Below, one piece after another: positions 17,896-26,981 of a DNA stretch of 64,000 bases (its first letter is position 1; every line of letters starts with the position of its first letter). Source of the DNA: Streptomyces sp. MJM8645 (lineage in GTDB: Bacteria; Actinomycetota; Actinomycetes; Streptomycetales; Streptomycetaceae); the NCBI RefSeq assembly GCF_001625365.1, contig NZ_LJJF01000001.1, forward strand, positions 3,108,501 to 3,172,500, given 5' to 3'. A model generated the notes under the pieces. The model saw only the letters and a program-made list of their open reading frames with translations. It ran no database searches and was not told the DNA's origin. Made by a program: the position numbers and the translations under genes.

Positions 17896-18180
17896 TTACG
17901 GGTGGCCGGAGATCATGCCTTCCGGCTCGTACCGCTTGCCCGGCCCGCCCGTGGCCGGCGCGACGGGCTCCACCACGTGCGCGGCCTCGTCCCCGAACAG
18001 GTCGTTCTCGATCGCCGCCTTCTGCGCGTCGGACGGCGCGGTGTACTCGGTCGTGTTCGAGGACGCGGCCACCGCGTCCTCGACAGCCTTGCCCGCCTCC
18101 ACAGCGACGGCCGGGGCATCCGTCGTCGCCGCGTTCTCGGGCGCCGACGCCACCGGGGTCTCGCTCTGGTCGTTGGCCAT
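17896..18180 (-). CDS. Orphan 94-aa Ala/Glu-rich protein divergent from SARP gene
   Basis: I do not recognise this protein. It is acidic and Ala/Val-rich for about 75 residues (MANDQSETPVASAPENAA, AGKAVEDAVAASS, SDAQKAAIENDLFGDEAA), with no signal peptide and no Cys. It ends in a Gly/Pro-rich tail, GGPGKRYEPEGMISGHP. The ATG at 18180 has AAAGGCGG upstream. The divergent position opposite a large SARP regulator and its own terminator argue that it is expressed. It could be a regulatory target of the SARP (as afsS is for AfsR, though it does not resemble AfsS) or a peptide precursor. Function unknown. Confidence 0.6.
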   Translation of the reverse strand: MANDQSETPVASAPENAATTDAPAVAVEAGKAVEDAVAASSNTTEYTAPSDAQKAAIENDLFGDEAAHVVEPVAPATGGPGKRYEPEGMISGHP

Positions 18181-18395
18181 TGGGCGGCCGCCTTTCGGTC
18201 ATCAAATGTGTCTCGCCCGACCTCCGTGGCACGGGCGTGCGGACAGTATCGTAGGGTTGATTAAATGTCCGATAAACACCGTGCGGCTTGCGCTGCCGTC
18301 CGGCAGAGTCGGGCGTCCGCCTAAGCTGAAGCACCACGGCGGACCGCCGAGCGCCCTTTCACGGAATCGACACCACAGGCCATCGGGGGACTTTC
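18181..18395. promoter_or_regulatory. Divergent promoter region of small gene and SARP
   Basis: This A/T-richer gap includes TTGATTAAATGTCCGATAAA (18257-18276). The element CGATAAAC(A/G)CC at 18270-18280 recurs at 21501-21511, downstream of the SARP gene and upstream of the methyltransferase gene, suggesting a shared regulator site. No experimental support. Confidence 0.4.
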
Positions 18396-21371
18396 ATGGA
18401 GTTTCGGGAGACGCCGCAGACCTCTGCGCTGCGCTTCCAAGTCCTCGGTCCGGTCCAGGCCTGGCTCGACGGCAAGCCCCTTTCCCTCGGATCCCCCCAG
18501 CAACAGGCAGTTCTGACCACCCTTCTGCTGCATTCCGGACGCCCGGTCACCACACAGGACCTGGTCGACGCGCTCTGGGGCGAGCGACACCCGGCCCAGG
18601 CGGTGGCGGCGCTGCGCACCTACGTCTCCCGCCTGCGCTCCGTCATCGAGCCCCGGCGGGAGGTGCGCCGGCCCTCCGAGCTGCTGATCTCGGTCGCCGA
18701 CGGCTACGCGCTGCGCATCCCGGGCGAGGCCCTCGACCTGACGGTCTTCGAACGGCTCTCCGCCGAGGCCGCGGCCGCCCGGGCCGCGGGCGACAAGCAC
18801 GAGGCGCACCGGCTGCTGGCACGGGCGCTGGACCTGTTCAGCGGCCGGCCGCTCACCGGCATCCCCGGCCCCTACGCCGACACCCAGCGGCTGCGGCTCG
18901 CCGAACGACAGGTGGCCGCCGCCGAGGAGCTGTGCGCCGTCGCCCTCGACATCGGCCTGCACGCCGAGATCGTCGGCGAGCTGAACAGCCTGACGGCCGA
19001 ACACCCGCTGCGCGAGCGCCTGAGCGAGCTGCTGATGCTGGCGCTGTACCGCTGCGGGCGCCAGGCCGAGGCGCTCGGCGTCTACACCGACACCCGCAAG
19101 CTGCTGATCGAGGAACTCGGGGTCGAACCCGGTGCCGGCCTGTCCGCGATGCACGCCCGCATCCTGGCGGCGGACCCGACGCTCGCCCTCCCGGCCGTAC
19201 CGGCCCCGGTGAGCCGCGAGGACGGTCCGGCCGCTCCCCCGGCGCCCGCCCAACTCCCGGCCGACGTATCGGACTTCAGTGGCCGCACCGACCTGGTGAG
19301 CGACCTCTCGACGGTCCTGATGAACGCCACCGGCCAGGCCGTGGTGGTGACTTCACTGGCCGGTATCGGCGGGGTCGGGAAGACCACCCTCGCCGTCCAC
19401 GTCGCCCACCGCGTCCGCGGCGAGTTCCCGGACGGGCAGCTGTACGTCGACCTGCGCGGCGCCGGCACCTCGCCGGCCGACCCGGTGGCCGTCCTGGGCG
19501 ACTTCCTGCACGCGCTCGGCGTCACCGACAGCCCCGACTCCCTCGAACAGCGCGCCGCCCTCTACCGGTCGCTGCTCGCCAGCCGGCGGATGCTCATCCT
19601 GCTCGACAACGCGCGCGACGCCGAGCAGATCCGGCCGCTGATCCCCGGCGTCTCCGGCTGCGCCGTGCTCGCCACCAGCCGCTCCCGGCTGGCCGGCATC
19701 CCGGGTGCGCAATTGTTCGACGTCGAGGAGCTGACCCCGAACGAAGCGCTGGCGCTGTTCTCGGCCATCGTCGGCGAGCAGCGGGTCGCCGCCGAACCGG
19801 AGGCGGCCATGCAGGTGGTCACCGCCTGCGGGTTCCTGCCGCTCGCCGTCCGCATCGCCGCCGCCCGGCTGGCCAGCCGTCCGCGCTGGAGCGTCTCCGA
19901 CCTGGCCAGACGGTTAGCCGACCAGCGGCGGCGACTGGACGAACTCCAACTCGGCAACCTCGCCGTGGAGACCACCATCGGACTCGGCTACGGCCAGCTC
20001 TCGGCGGACGAGGCCCGCGCCTTTCGGCTGCTCGCCCTGATCGACTCCCCCGACATCCCGCTGCCCGCCGCCGCGGCGCTGCTCGGCGCGAACGAGTACA
20101 CCGCCGAGGACCTCGCCGAAGCGCTGGTCGAGGCGAACATGCTGGAGTGCTTCACCCCCGGCCGCTACCGCTACCACGACCTGCTCCGGCTCTACGCCCA
20201 GCGGCAGAACGAGCGGATCGGCGACACCACGGAGCAGGAGCGGGCGGTGCTGCGCCTGCTCGACCTGCTGATCCCGACCGTCCGCAACGCGGCCCAGGTG
20301 ATCGAGCCCGACGACCAGCTCCCGGAACCGCTCAACCCCCTGGGCTCGTCAGGCCTGGACCTGCCGACGAGCCAGGACGCCCGGCAGTGGCTGCGGACGG
20401 AGATCACCTTCCTGCTCAGCGCCGTCGAGGCGGCCGTGCGAGGACCGGACTTCGTGCTGCGCCCGGCCGTCGACCTGCTGATCGTCCTGAACAGCCTGGT
20501 CACGGATCCCACGCACGGCTCCCGGATGCGCCGGTTCCTGGTGACCGCCGAGCGCAACGCCGCCGCCTACGGAGACGCTGCCGCCCTGGCCCGGGTGCAC
20601 TTCGCCTTCGGCACGCTGCAGTCGATCACCAATGACTTCCAGGGCGCCGAACAGTCGCTCCGCAAGAGCCTGAGCCTTCAGCGCTCCGACGACATGACGA
20701 TCCTGCGGTCGGCGGCGAGCAACGACCTGGGGATCATCCTCAGCCTGACGAACCGCCCCGCCGAGGCCATCCCGCTCTTCGAGCAGGCCCTGGGCATCAG
20801 CCGGGTGGTCCGCGTTCCGATCAACGAAGCCCGGCTGCTCGGCAACATGGCGCGGGCACAGCTCAAGCTGGGAGACACCGAGACCGCTGTCCGCTCGGTC
20901 ATCGAGGCGGTGGCGACGGCCCGGACGTCGAGCAACGGCCCCTGCCTCGCCGACACCCTGTACCAGACCGGTGTGGTGCTCGCCTCCACCGACGAGCCGA
21001 GGGCGGCGGTGGGCTACCTGCGAGAGGCCCACCAGCTGTTCCAGGCCCAGCAGAATCCACTCTGGGAGGGCTACACCCTCGCCCGCCTGGCCTCCGCCCT
21101 GCTCGCCGCCGGACAGCACGCCGAGGCGGCCGAGGCGGCCGGCGAGTCGCTCGTGATCGCCCAGGAACTGGACGCCGCCTACTGCCAGGGCCTCGCGAAC
21201 GCCACCCTCGGCGAGGCGCTACTGGCGCTGGCGCAGCCCGCCCGCGCGCTCGCCTGCCTGCGCGAGGCGCACGCGATCTTCACGCGGCTCGGTGTGCCGG
21301 AGGCCTCCCCCGTGGCGGACCTCATTTCCCAACAGCACACCGAGCCTCCCCCATCTTCCCCAGCGCCGTAG
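18396..21371 (+). CDS. AfsR/SARP family regulator (OmpR-wHTH, BTAD, NB-ARC, TPR)
   Basis: This 991-aa AfsR-sized regulator begins with a winged-helix DNA-binding domain (LRFQVLGPVQAWLDGKPL, then VTTQDLVDALWGERHP and ALRTYVSRLRSVIEP, about residues 12-100). The BTAD helices end near 265 with GVEPGAGLSAMHARIL. The NTPase has a P-loop GIGGVGKTT near residues 322-330 and LILLDNARDAEQIRPLIPG. The C-terminal third is TPR-like helices (about 690-965). SARPs usually activate secondary-metabolite genes. Leu507 is encoded by TTA (19914-19916), making translation dependent on the bldA tRNA. It is flanked by an orphan small gene and a methyltransferase; no biosynthetic cluster is in the window. Confidence 0.92.
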   Translation: MEFRETPQTSALRFQVLGPVQAWLDGKPLSLGSPQQQAVLTTLLLHSGRPVTTQDLVDALWGERHPAQAVAALRTYVSRLRSVIEPRREVRRPSELLISVADGYALRIPGEALDLTVFERLSAEAAAARAAGDKHEAHRLLARALDLFSGRPLTGIPGPYADTQRLRLAERQVAAAEELCAVALDIGLHAEIVGELNSLTAEHPLRERLSELLMLALYRCGRQAEALGVYTDTRKLLIEELGVEPGAGLSAMHARILAADPTLALPAVPAPVSREDGPAAPPAPAQLPADVSDFSGRTDLVSDLSTVLMNATGQAVVVTSLAGIGGVGKTTLAVHVAHRVRGEFPDGQLYVDLRGAGTSPADPVAVLGDFLHALGVTDSPDSLEQRAALYRSLLASRRMLILLDNARDAEQIRPLIPGVSGCAVLATSRSRLAGIPGAQLFDVEELTPNEALALFSAIVGEQRVAAEPEAAMQVVTACGFLPLAVRIAAARLASRPRWSVSDLARRLADQRRRLDELQLGNLAVETTIGLGYGQLSADEARAFRLLALIDSPDIPLPAAAALLGANEYTAEDLAEALVEANMLECFTPGRYRYHDLLRLYAQRQNERIGDTTEQERAVLRLLDLLIPTVRNAAQVIEPDDQLPEPLNPLGSSGLDLPTSQDARQWLRTEITFLLSAVEAAVRGPDFVLRPAVDLLIVLNSLVTDPTHGSRMRRFLVTAERNAAAYGDAAALARVHFAFGTLQSITNDFQGAEQSLRKSLSLQRSDDMTILRSAASNDLGIILSLTNRPAEAIPLFEQALGISRVVRVPINEARLLGNMARAQLKLGDTETAVRSVIEAVATARTSSNGPCLADTLYQTGVVLASTDEPRAAVGYLREAHQLFQAQQNPLWEGYTLARLASALLAAGQHAEAAEAAGESLVIAQELDAAYCQGLANATLGEALLALAQPARALACLREAHAIFTRLGVPEASPVADLISQQHTEPPPSSPAP

Positions 21372-21842
21372 GTCTCCGCCCCCCGGCAGAGCCCCTACCC
21401 CCGTTGTGCGCGTCGGCGCCCCCGCAGCCCCCCGGCTGCGGGAGCGCCCTCAACGCTTCCCCGGCGCTGGACTCCACTCTGCACTCCGGCGATTGACGTT
21501 CGATAAACGCCCGACGGTCGGCCCTCGGCCCGGCGAAACCGCAGGTCAGCCGTTCCACCACGGCGCGCCATGCGGCGCGCGGAGCCCGCGCGCACCACCC
21601 CCGCCCGCACCGTCGTGCTTCCGCAACCCCGTCCACACCGGCCCAAGCATGACGAGTTGGCTGGAAAGGGACCCCATGGCGCAGAGATCACGCATATTCT
21701 CAGATGCCAGTACACACACGAGTGTCTGCCGGCAACGTGTGGGCCGGCGAGGCAGGACGGGCGCCGGGGCGGACGGCATCCCGCTCCCGTGCGGCCGCGT
21801 GCAGCCGGCCGGAGGCCACGGGTGGAAGGGTGCCTCTCAATC
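21372..21842. other. 470-bp gap without a convincing gene
   Basis: No ORF here has protein-like composition. It contains TTGACGTTCGATAAACGCC (21493-21511), a possible promoter/operator element sharing CGATAAAC with the SARP promoter region, and a palindrome-rich stretch near 21565-21590. It probably holds the promoter of the methyltransferase gene. Confidence 0.5.
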
Positions 21843-22607
21843 GTGACGACCGGACAGATATCCGACTCGTTCCCCGTCGACGAGGACGCGGGAGACGACG
21901 GGCCCGACGTGCGGCGGCGCCGGGCGGCGCGTGCCCTGCAAGCCGTCGCCTTCGACACCATCGGTGCCGGGTACGGCGAGGCGTTCCCGGCCAAGGACGG
22001 GCAGCTGGCCTGCGGACGGCAGCTGCTGGCCGAGCTCGAACCCGGCGCGCGGGTGCTGGACGTGGGCTGCGGCACCGGGGACCCGACGGTCCGGCAGCTG
22101 GTCGCGGGCGGGCTGCGGGTGACTGGGATAGACCTCTCGGACGTGATGCTCTCGCTGGCCCGGCAGGCCCGGTTCCCGGGCGAACACCCGCCGGAGTTCC
22201 ATCGGATCGACCTGTTCGATCTGGCCACCGAGCGCGCCGGGCAGGTCTGGAACGCCCCCGGACTGGGACCGCTGGGCAAGGACGGGTTCGCCGCCGTCAC
22301 CGCGTTCTTCTCGCTGATCCTGCTGCCGCAGGACGAGATCCCGACCGTGCTCGCACGGCTGCGCGAACTCCTCCGGCCGGGCGGACTGCTGGCGCTCGGT
22401 ATGGTCGAGGCGGATCTGGATCACGTTCCGCTTCCGTTCCTTGGCAGAGAGCTGCGGATCAGTGGGTACCTGAGGGAGGATCTGGAGCGGGTTCTCGTCA
22501 CGGCGGGCTTCACCGTCGAGGAGTGCTCGGGGCATCCGTACGCGCCGGCCAGCACCACGCTGCCGCCGGAGGAACAGCTGTTCCTGTGCTGTCGACGCGT
22601 CGGCTGA
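21843..22607 (+). CDS. Class I SAM-dependent methyltransferase
   Basis: This 254-aa Rossmann-fold methyltransferase has motif I ARVLDVGCGTGDPTVRQL near residues 74-91, motif II GLRVTGIDLSDVMLSLAR, and a post-motif III region LRELLRPGGLLALGMVEADL. An N-terminal helical segment (FDTIGAGYGEAFPAKDGQ) resembles UbiE/small-molecule methyltransferases. The GTG at 21843 is chosen because relatives begin near this point and GGAAGGG lies upstream; translation from further upstream gives low-complexity sequence. It lies downstream of the SARP gene on the same strand and may be under its control. Substrate unknown. Confidence 0.8.
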   Translation: MTTGQISDSFPVDEDAGDDGPDVRRRRAARALQAVAFDTIGAGYGEAFPAKDGQLACGRQLLAELEPGARVLDVGCGTGDPTVRQLVAGGLRVTGIDLSDVMLSLARQARFPGEHPPEFHRIDLFDLATERAGQVWNAPGLGPLGKDGFAAVTAFFSLILLPQDEIPTVLARLRELLRPGGLLALGMVEADLDHVPLPFLGRELRISGYLREDLERVLVTAGFTVEECSGHPYAPASTTLPPEEQLFLCCRRVG

Positions 22608-22687
22608 CCCACCGGACGGCAGCAGGGCCCGCCAGCAGGACACCGCAGACCACCACAGAGACCACACCGAATCCAGGACAGGCAGCC

Positions 22688-24571
22688 GTGCGCGACCAGC
22701 TCAAGACCGAGGGCGGACAGCCGCCTGCCGTCCCGGGCCAGCGCGGCCTGCCCCTGGCACCAGCTTCAGCACCGGTGCCAGCACCGGCACCGGCACACCA
22801 ACCGACCGCGCGCCCGGAGCGCGAGGACGTGGCCGGCCGGCTCGGCTACCTCGACCTGGCCACCCGGCGGATCAACAGCGCGCTCGACCTGTCCGCGACG
22901 CTGCGCAACATCGGCCGGGTGCTCGTCCCCACGCTGGCCGACGCCGCCGTGGTCCACCTGCGCGATCCGCTGCCCAACGTCGAGCGCGAGCCCGGCTTCC
23001 CGGACGAGCTGCGGATCCACCACAGCACCGGCACCCGGATCGGGCGGCGCGGCCGGCCCAGCGGAGCAGACGACCGGCACCGCTCCCGGTACGGCTCCCG
23101 CTCCACCGCCGACACCGGCCCCGCCACCCCGGTGACCCGCGGCGGGGCGCTCGCGCACGCCCTGCTGAGCCGCCGCCCCGCCGAGTCCGCGGTGCTCGGC
23201 TCGCCCGGCGCCGAACGCACCGAGGCACTGCTGCGCGAGCTGTACGGCACCCGCGGGCTGGCCCGGCTGGCCGCGGGCACGTCGGTGCTGGCCCTGCCGC
23301 TGCGCGGCCGCAAGGCCGTGCTCGGCCTGCTGGTGCTGATCCGCCGCCCTCCTGAACGCACCGGCCGGCCCGCCTTCGACGCCGCCGACACCGCGACCGC
23401 CGCGCACCTCGCCACCCAGGCGGGGCTGGCGGTGGACACCGCCCTGCGGTACGCCCGCGAGTGGGAGATAGCCAACGAACTCCAGCGCAGCATGCTGCCG
23501 TTGCGCCTGCCGCAGCCGCACGGCGTGCGCCTCGCCCAGCGCTACCTGCCGGGCGAGCGCGGCGCGCAGGTCGGCGGCGACTGGTACGACGCCGTGCCAC
23601 TGCCCGGCAACCGGGTCGCCCTGATCGTCGGCGACGTGATGGGCCACTCGCTCACCTCGGCCGCCATCATGGGCCAACTGCGCACCAGCGCCCAGACCCT
23701 GGCCGCCCTCGACCTGCCCCCGCACGAGGTGCTCTACCACCTGGACGAGCAGGCCCAACGGCTCGGCCGCGAACAGCACCTGGCGACCTGCGTGTACGCG
23801 GTGTACGACCCGATCGCCAACCGGGTGGTACTGGCCAACGCCGGGCACGTCCCGCCCGTCCTGGTCCGGCCGGACGGCACCGCCGAGTTGGTGGAACTGG
23901 ACTCCGGGGCCCCGATCGGGGTCGGCGGGGTGGACTTCAACTCGGTCGAGCTGCCCGCCCCGCCCGGCTCGGCCCTGCTGCTGTTCACCGACGGCCTGGT
24001 GGAGACCCGCAGCCGCCCGATCAGCGACGGCCTGGAGGTGCTCCGCGCCCGGATCGCCGCCGCCCGCTGGCAGTCCCCCGAACAGTTGTGCCAGGAGGCG
24101 CTGCGGATCCTGCCGCCCGGCGACCGCGGCGACGACATCGCCCTGCTGGGCGCGTGCTTCGACGGCATCCCGGCCGGGGACGTCGCGCACTGGTACCTCC
24201 AGCCGCGCAACGAGACGCCCGGCCGGGCCCGCCGGCTGGCCGCCCACACACTGCGCCGCTGGGGGCTCGGCGAGCTCAGCGAGGCGACCGAGCTGATGAT
24301 CAGCGAGCTGGTGACCAACGCCGTCCAGCACGCGACCCGCCCGGTCACCCTGAGCCTGGTGCGCACCACCCGGCTGCGCTGCGAGGTCGGCGACGACAGC
24401 CCGCTGCTGCCGCGGCCGCGCCGTACCGGGCCGGAGGACGAACGCGGTCGCGGCCTGCAGATAGTGGCCCGGTGCGCGGACCGCTGGGGCGCCACCCGGC
24501 TGGGCACCGGCAAGGTCGTCTGGTTCGAGCAGCGACTGCCCCAGCCGCCCGTCGAGCCGCGGCTGCCGTAA
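22688..24571 (+). CDS. GAF - PP2C (SpoIIE) phosphatase - HATPase fusion
   Basis: This 627-aa multidomain signalling protein begins with a Pro/Ala-rich linker (residues 1-50). A GAF-like sensor follows (about 50-255, with RRINSALDLSATLRNIGRVL). The SpoIIE/PP2C phosphatase has LQRSMLPLRLPQPHGV, VGGDWYDAVPLP, IVGDVMGHSLTSAAIMGQL, FTDGLVETR and GDDIALLGA supplying the metal-binding Asp residues. A C-terminal GHKL ATPase/anti-sigma kinase module has ELMISELVTNAVQHA and DERGRGLQIVARCAD. Such proteins both phosphorylate and dephosphorylate anti-sigma-factor antagonists in Streptomyces stress networks. The GTG at 22688 is the likely start. The gene faces the MMPL gene. Confidence 0.9.
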   Translation: MRDQLKTEGGQPPAVPGQRGLPLAPASAPVPAPAPAHQPTARPEREDVAGRLGYLDLATRRINSALDLSATLRNIGRVLVPTLADAAVVHLRDPLPNVEREPGFPDELRIHHSTGTRIGRRGRPSGADDRHRSRYGSRSTADTGPATPVTRGGALAHALLSRRPAESAVLGSPGAERTEALLRELYGTRGLARLAAGTSVLALPLRGRKAVLGLLVLIRRPPERTGRPAFDAADTATAAHLATQAGLAVDTALRYAREWEIANELQRSMLPLRLPQPHGVRLAQRYLPGERGAQVGGDWYDAVPLPGNRVALIVGDVMGHSLTSAAIMGQLRTSAQTLAALDLPPHEVLYHLDEQAQRLGREQHLATCVYAVYDPIANRVVLANAGHVPPVLVRPDGTAELVELDSGAPIGVGGVDFNSVELPAPPGSALLLFTDGLVETRSRPISDGLEVLRARIAAARWQSPEQLCQEALRILPPGDRGDDIALLGACFDGIPAGDVAHWYLQPRNETPGRARRLAAHTLRRWGLGELSEATELMISELVTNAVQHATRPVTLSLVRTTRLRCEVGDDSPLLPRPRRTGPEDERGRGLQIVARCADRWGATRLGTGKVVWFEQRLPQPPVEPRLP

Positions 24572-24603
24572 CCGCCCGGCCGCTCGTCGAGCCACGGCTG
24601 CCG
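24551..24603. repeat. 18-bp direct repeat at the phosphatase 3' end
   Basis: GTCGAGCC(G/A)CGGCTGCCG occurs at 24551-24568, just before the stop codon, and again at 24586-24603 in the convergent gap (offset 35 bp, one mismatch). The arrangement parallels the xseA/acetyltransferase junction. Confidence 0.65.
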
Positions 24604-24639
24604 CGGCTCAACGGGTGGCTGCGGGCGCCCGGGAGCGGT

Positions 24640-26826
24640 TCAGACCCCGGCGGACTCCTTCGCCGGCTGCTCCGCCGGCTCCAGCCGCGCGATCAGCTGC
24701 TCGCCCTCCATGTCGACCCGCGGTACGACCTTCTCCAGCCGCTTCGGGAACCACCAGGCGGCCTTGCCGAACAGCGCCATCGCGGCCGGCACCAGCGCCA
24801 TCCGCACCACGAAGGCGTCCACCAGCACGCCCACCGCGAGGGCGAAGCCGATCGGCTGCACGATCGGGTCGTGGCCGAAGACGAACGAGCCGAACACCGA
24901 CACCATGATCAGCGCCGCCGCCGTGACCACCCGGGCGCCGCCGCGCACCCCGGCCACCACGGCGTCCCGCGGCGCCTTCCCGTGGACGTACTGCTCCTTC
25001 ATCCCGGAGACCAGGAACAGCTCGTAGTCCATCGCCAGCCCGAACAGCACGCCGATCAGCAGGATCGGCACGAAGCTCACCACCGGCCCGACCTTCGGCA
25101 CGTCGATCAGGCCGTCCAGCCAGCCCCACTGGTAGACCGCGACCACCGCGCCGAGCGAGGCGGTGATGCTGAGCAGGAAGCCGGCCACCGCCTTGAGCGG
25201 GACGAGCACCGAGCGGAACGCCAGCGCCAGCAGCACCACCGCGATGCCGACGATCACCGCGAGGAACGGCGGCAGTGCCTGGCCGAGCTTGGTGGAGACG
25301 TCGATGTTGGCGGCGGTGGTGCCGGTGACGGCGATGTCCGCGCCGGTCGAGGTCTTGAGCGGCGCGCGCTGGTCGCGGATCTCGTTGACCAGTGTCCTGG
25401 TGCCGGCGTCGTCCGGTCCGGTCTGCGGGATGACGGTGAGCAGGGCGGTGCGACCGGCCTGGTCGACGGCCGGGGGCAGCAGTGTCCGCACGCCCGGCAG
25501 GGTCTGCAGCCTGGCCGCCACCCCCTGCACCGCCTGCTCCGGCTGCGGCGCGCCCCCGGCGTCCACGACGACCACCAGCGGCGCGTTGAAGCCCGGCCCG
25601 AAGCTCTCGCCGACCAGGTCGTAGGCCTTGCGCGCATCGGTGCCGGCGGCCTGCGAACCGCCGCCCGGCAGGCCGAGCTGGAGGCTGGCTGCGGGCACCG
25701 CGAGCAGGCCCAGTCCGGCCAGTCCGACGAGCAGCACGGCCAGCGGGCGGCGGACCACGAAGCGGCCCCAACGCTCGCCCAGGGTGGTGCGGCCGCCGGT
25801 GCGCAGCGCCCGCTTCCAGACCGGCAGCCGGTCGATGGCGCGGCCGGCGAAGCCGAGCAGCGCGGGCAGCAGCGTGATCGCGACCAGGACGGCCACCACG
25901 ACGGCGCCGGAGGCGGCCAGGCCCATCACGGTCAGGAAGGGGACGCCGGCGACGGCGAGCCCGGCGAGCGCCACGACGACGGTGAGGCCGGCGAAGACGA
26001 CGGCGCTGCCGGCGGTGGCGGTGGCGCGGGCGGCGGCCTCGTCCGGCTCCAGGCCCTCGTCCAGGTGGCGGCGGTGCCGGGAGAGGATGAACAGCGCGTA
26101 GTCGATGCCGACGGCGAGACCGACCATCAGGGCCAGCACCGGCGCGGTGGTGATGATCTCGAACGAGCCGGACAGCGCCATGATCGCGGCCATCGCCACG
26201 CCGACCCCGACCAGGGCGGTCAGCAGCGGCAGCCCGGCGGCGACCAACGAGCCGAGGGTGATCACCAGGACCACCCCGGCGATGGCCAGACCGATCGCCT
26301 CGCCGCCGTCGACCTGCGCCATCCGGTTGTACGCGTCGCCGCCGAAGGCGACGTCCAACCCGGCCGCGCGGGCCGGTTCGGCGGCGGCCTTGACGGCCTC
26401 GCGCTGCTGGTCGGTGACGTCGGCGAGCTTGTGGTCGAAGGAGACCAGGGCGATAGCGACCCGGCCGTCCGGTGAGACGGCGTGGGTGGCGTACGGGTCG
26501 GGCACCGCGGCCACGCCGGGGACGGCGGCGATCCGGGCGACCGTCTCGCTGACCGCCCTGCCCGCCTCGGGCGTGGTGGCGCCGCCGGGCGCGGGGGCCG
26601 CGAAGACGACCTGGGCGGAGCCGTGGCCCTGCTCCGGGAAGGTGTCCTTGATCCGGTCCAGGGTGGTCTGCGCCTCGGTGCCCGGCACCTTGAACTCGTC
26701 GCTGGTCTTGCCGGCGAAGGCACCCGCGGCCCCGCCGACCGCGATCAGCACGGCGATCCAGACCGCCAGCACCGCCCGCCGTCTCCGGAAGCAGTAGCGG
26801 CCCAGTCGGTAGAGGTACGTGGCCAT
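24640..26826 (-). CDS. MMPL/RND family exporter
   Basis: This 728-aa RND-superfamily membrane protein of the MMPL (MmpL/YdfJ) type exports lipids or hydrophobic compounds using proton motive force. Twelve hydrophobic segments fall in two halves, each with a large extracytoplasmic loop after the first helix. The family motif LMVGLAVGIDYALFILSRHR and its counterpart LIGVLFGLAMDYELFLVSGMKEQY in the second half carry the proton-relay Asp. The ATG at 26826 (MATYLYRLGRYCFRRRR) is chosen over an upstream extension lacking similarity. It is divergent from a TetR gene across two palindromes, the normal arrangement of a repressor-controlled exporter. Confidence 0.93.
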   Translation of the reverse strand: MATYLYRLGRYCFRRRRAVLAVWIAVLIAVGGAAGAFAGKTSDEFKVPGTEAQTTLDRIKDTFPEQGHGSAQVVFAAPAPGGATTPEAGRAVSETVARIAAVPGVAAVPDPYATHAVSPDGRVAIALVSFDHKLADVTDQQREAVKAAAEPARAAGLDVAFGGDAYNRMAQVDGGEAIGLAIAGVVLVITLGSLVAAGLPLLTALVGVGVAMAAIMALSGSFEIITTAPVLALMVGLAVGIDYALFILSRHRRHLDEGLEPDEAAARATATAGSAVVFAGLTVVVALAGLAVAGVPFLTVMGLAASGAVVVAVLVAITLLPALLGFAGRAIDRLPVWKRALRTGGRTTLGERWGRFVVRRPLAVLLVGLAGLGLLAVPAASLQLGLPGGGSQAAGTDARKAYDLVGESFGPGFNAPLVVVVDAGGAPQPEQAVQGVAARLQTLPGVRTLLPPAVDQAGRTALLTVIPQTGPDDAGTRTLVNEIRDQRAPLKTSTGADIAVTGTTAANIDVSTKLGQALPPFLAVIVGIAVVLLALAFRSVLVPLKAVAGFLLSITASLGAVVAVYQWGWLDGLIDVPKVGPVVSFVPILLIGVLFGLAMDYELFLVSGMKEQYVHGKAPRDAVVAGVRGGARVVTAAALIMVSVFGSFVFGHDPIVQPIGFALAVGVLVDAFVVRMALVPAAMALFGKAAWWFPKRLEKVVPRVDMEGEQLIARLEPAEQPAKESAGV

Positions 26827-26897
26827 GGGTGACCCCTCGGTCAGATCGTCGGGCAGGCAGGTGCCTGAACAGGTCGCGGCCCACCGTACGCGCAACA

Positions 26898-26947
26898 TTG
26901 TCAGGCGACAAAGTTAGCCGACAGAATCGAGCGACGGAATCGCTCGA
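26898..26947. promoter_or_regulatory. Candidate TetR operators between MMPL and TetR genes
   Basis: TTGTCAGGCGACAA (26898-26911; TTGTC/GACAA arms) and a second palindrome with 8-bp arms TCGAGCGA and TCGCTCGA around CGGAA (26927-26947) occupy the divergent promoter region. Either or both probably bind the adjacent TetR protein. Confidence 0.6.
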
Positions 26948-26981
26948 CGCAGTTGTCCGACCATGGCGATACCCTGGCTGG

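Noticed and set aside
17896..17950. Lasso-peptide-like core at the C-terminus of the 94-aa protein (Thr at -2 before a Gly-initiated GPGKRYE segment)
   Set aside because: The leader would be unusually long and there are no lasso cyclase, protease or RRE genes in the window; probably coincidence.
21546..21779. 77-aa minus-strand ORF between the SARP and methyltransferase genes
   Set aside because: No SD, no recognisable domain, and it overlaps the presumed methyltransferase promoter; chance ORFs of this length are common at this G+C content.
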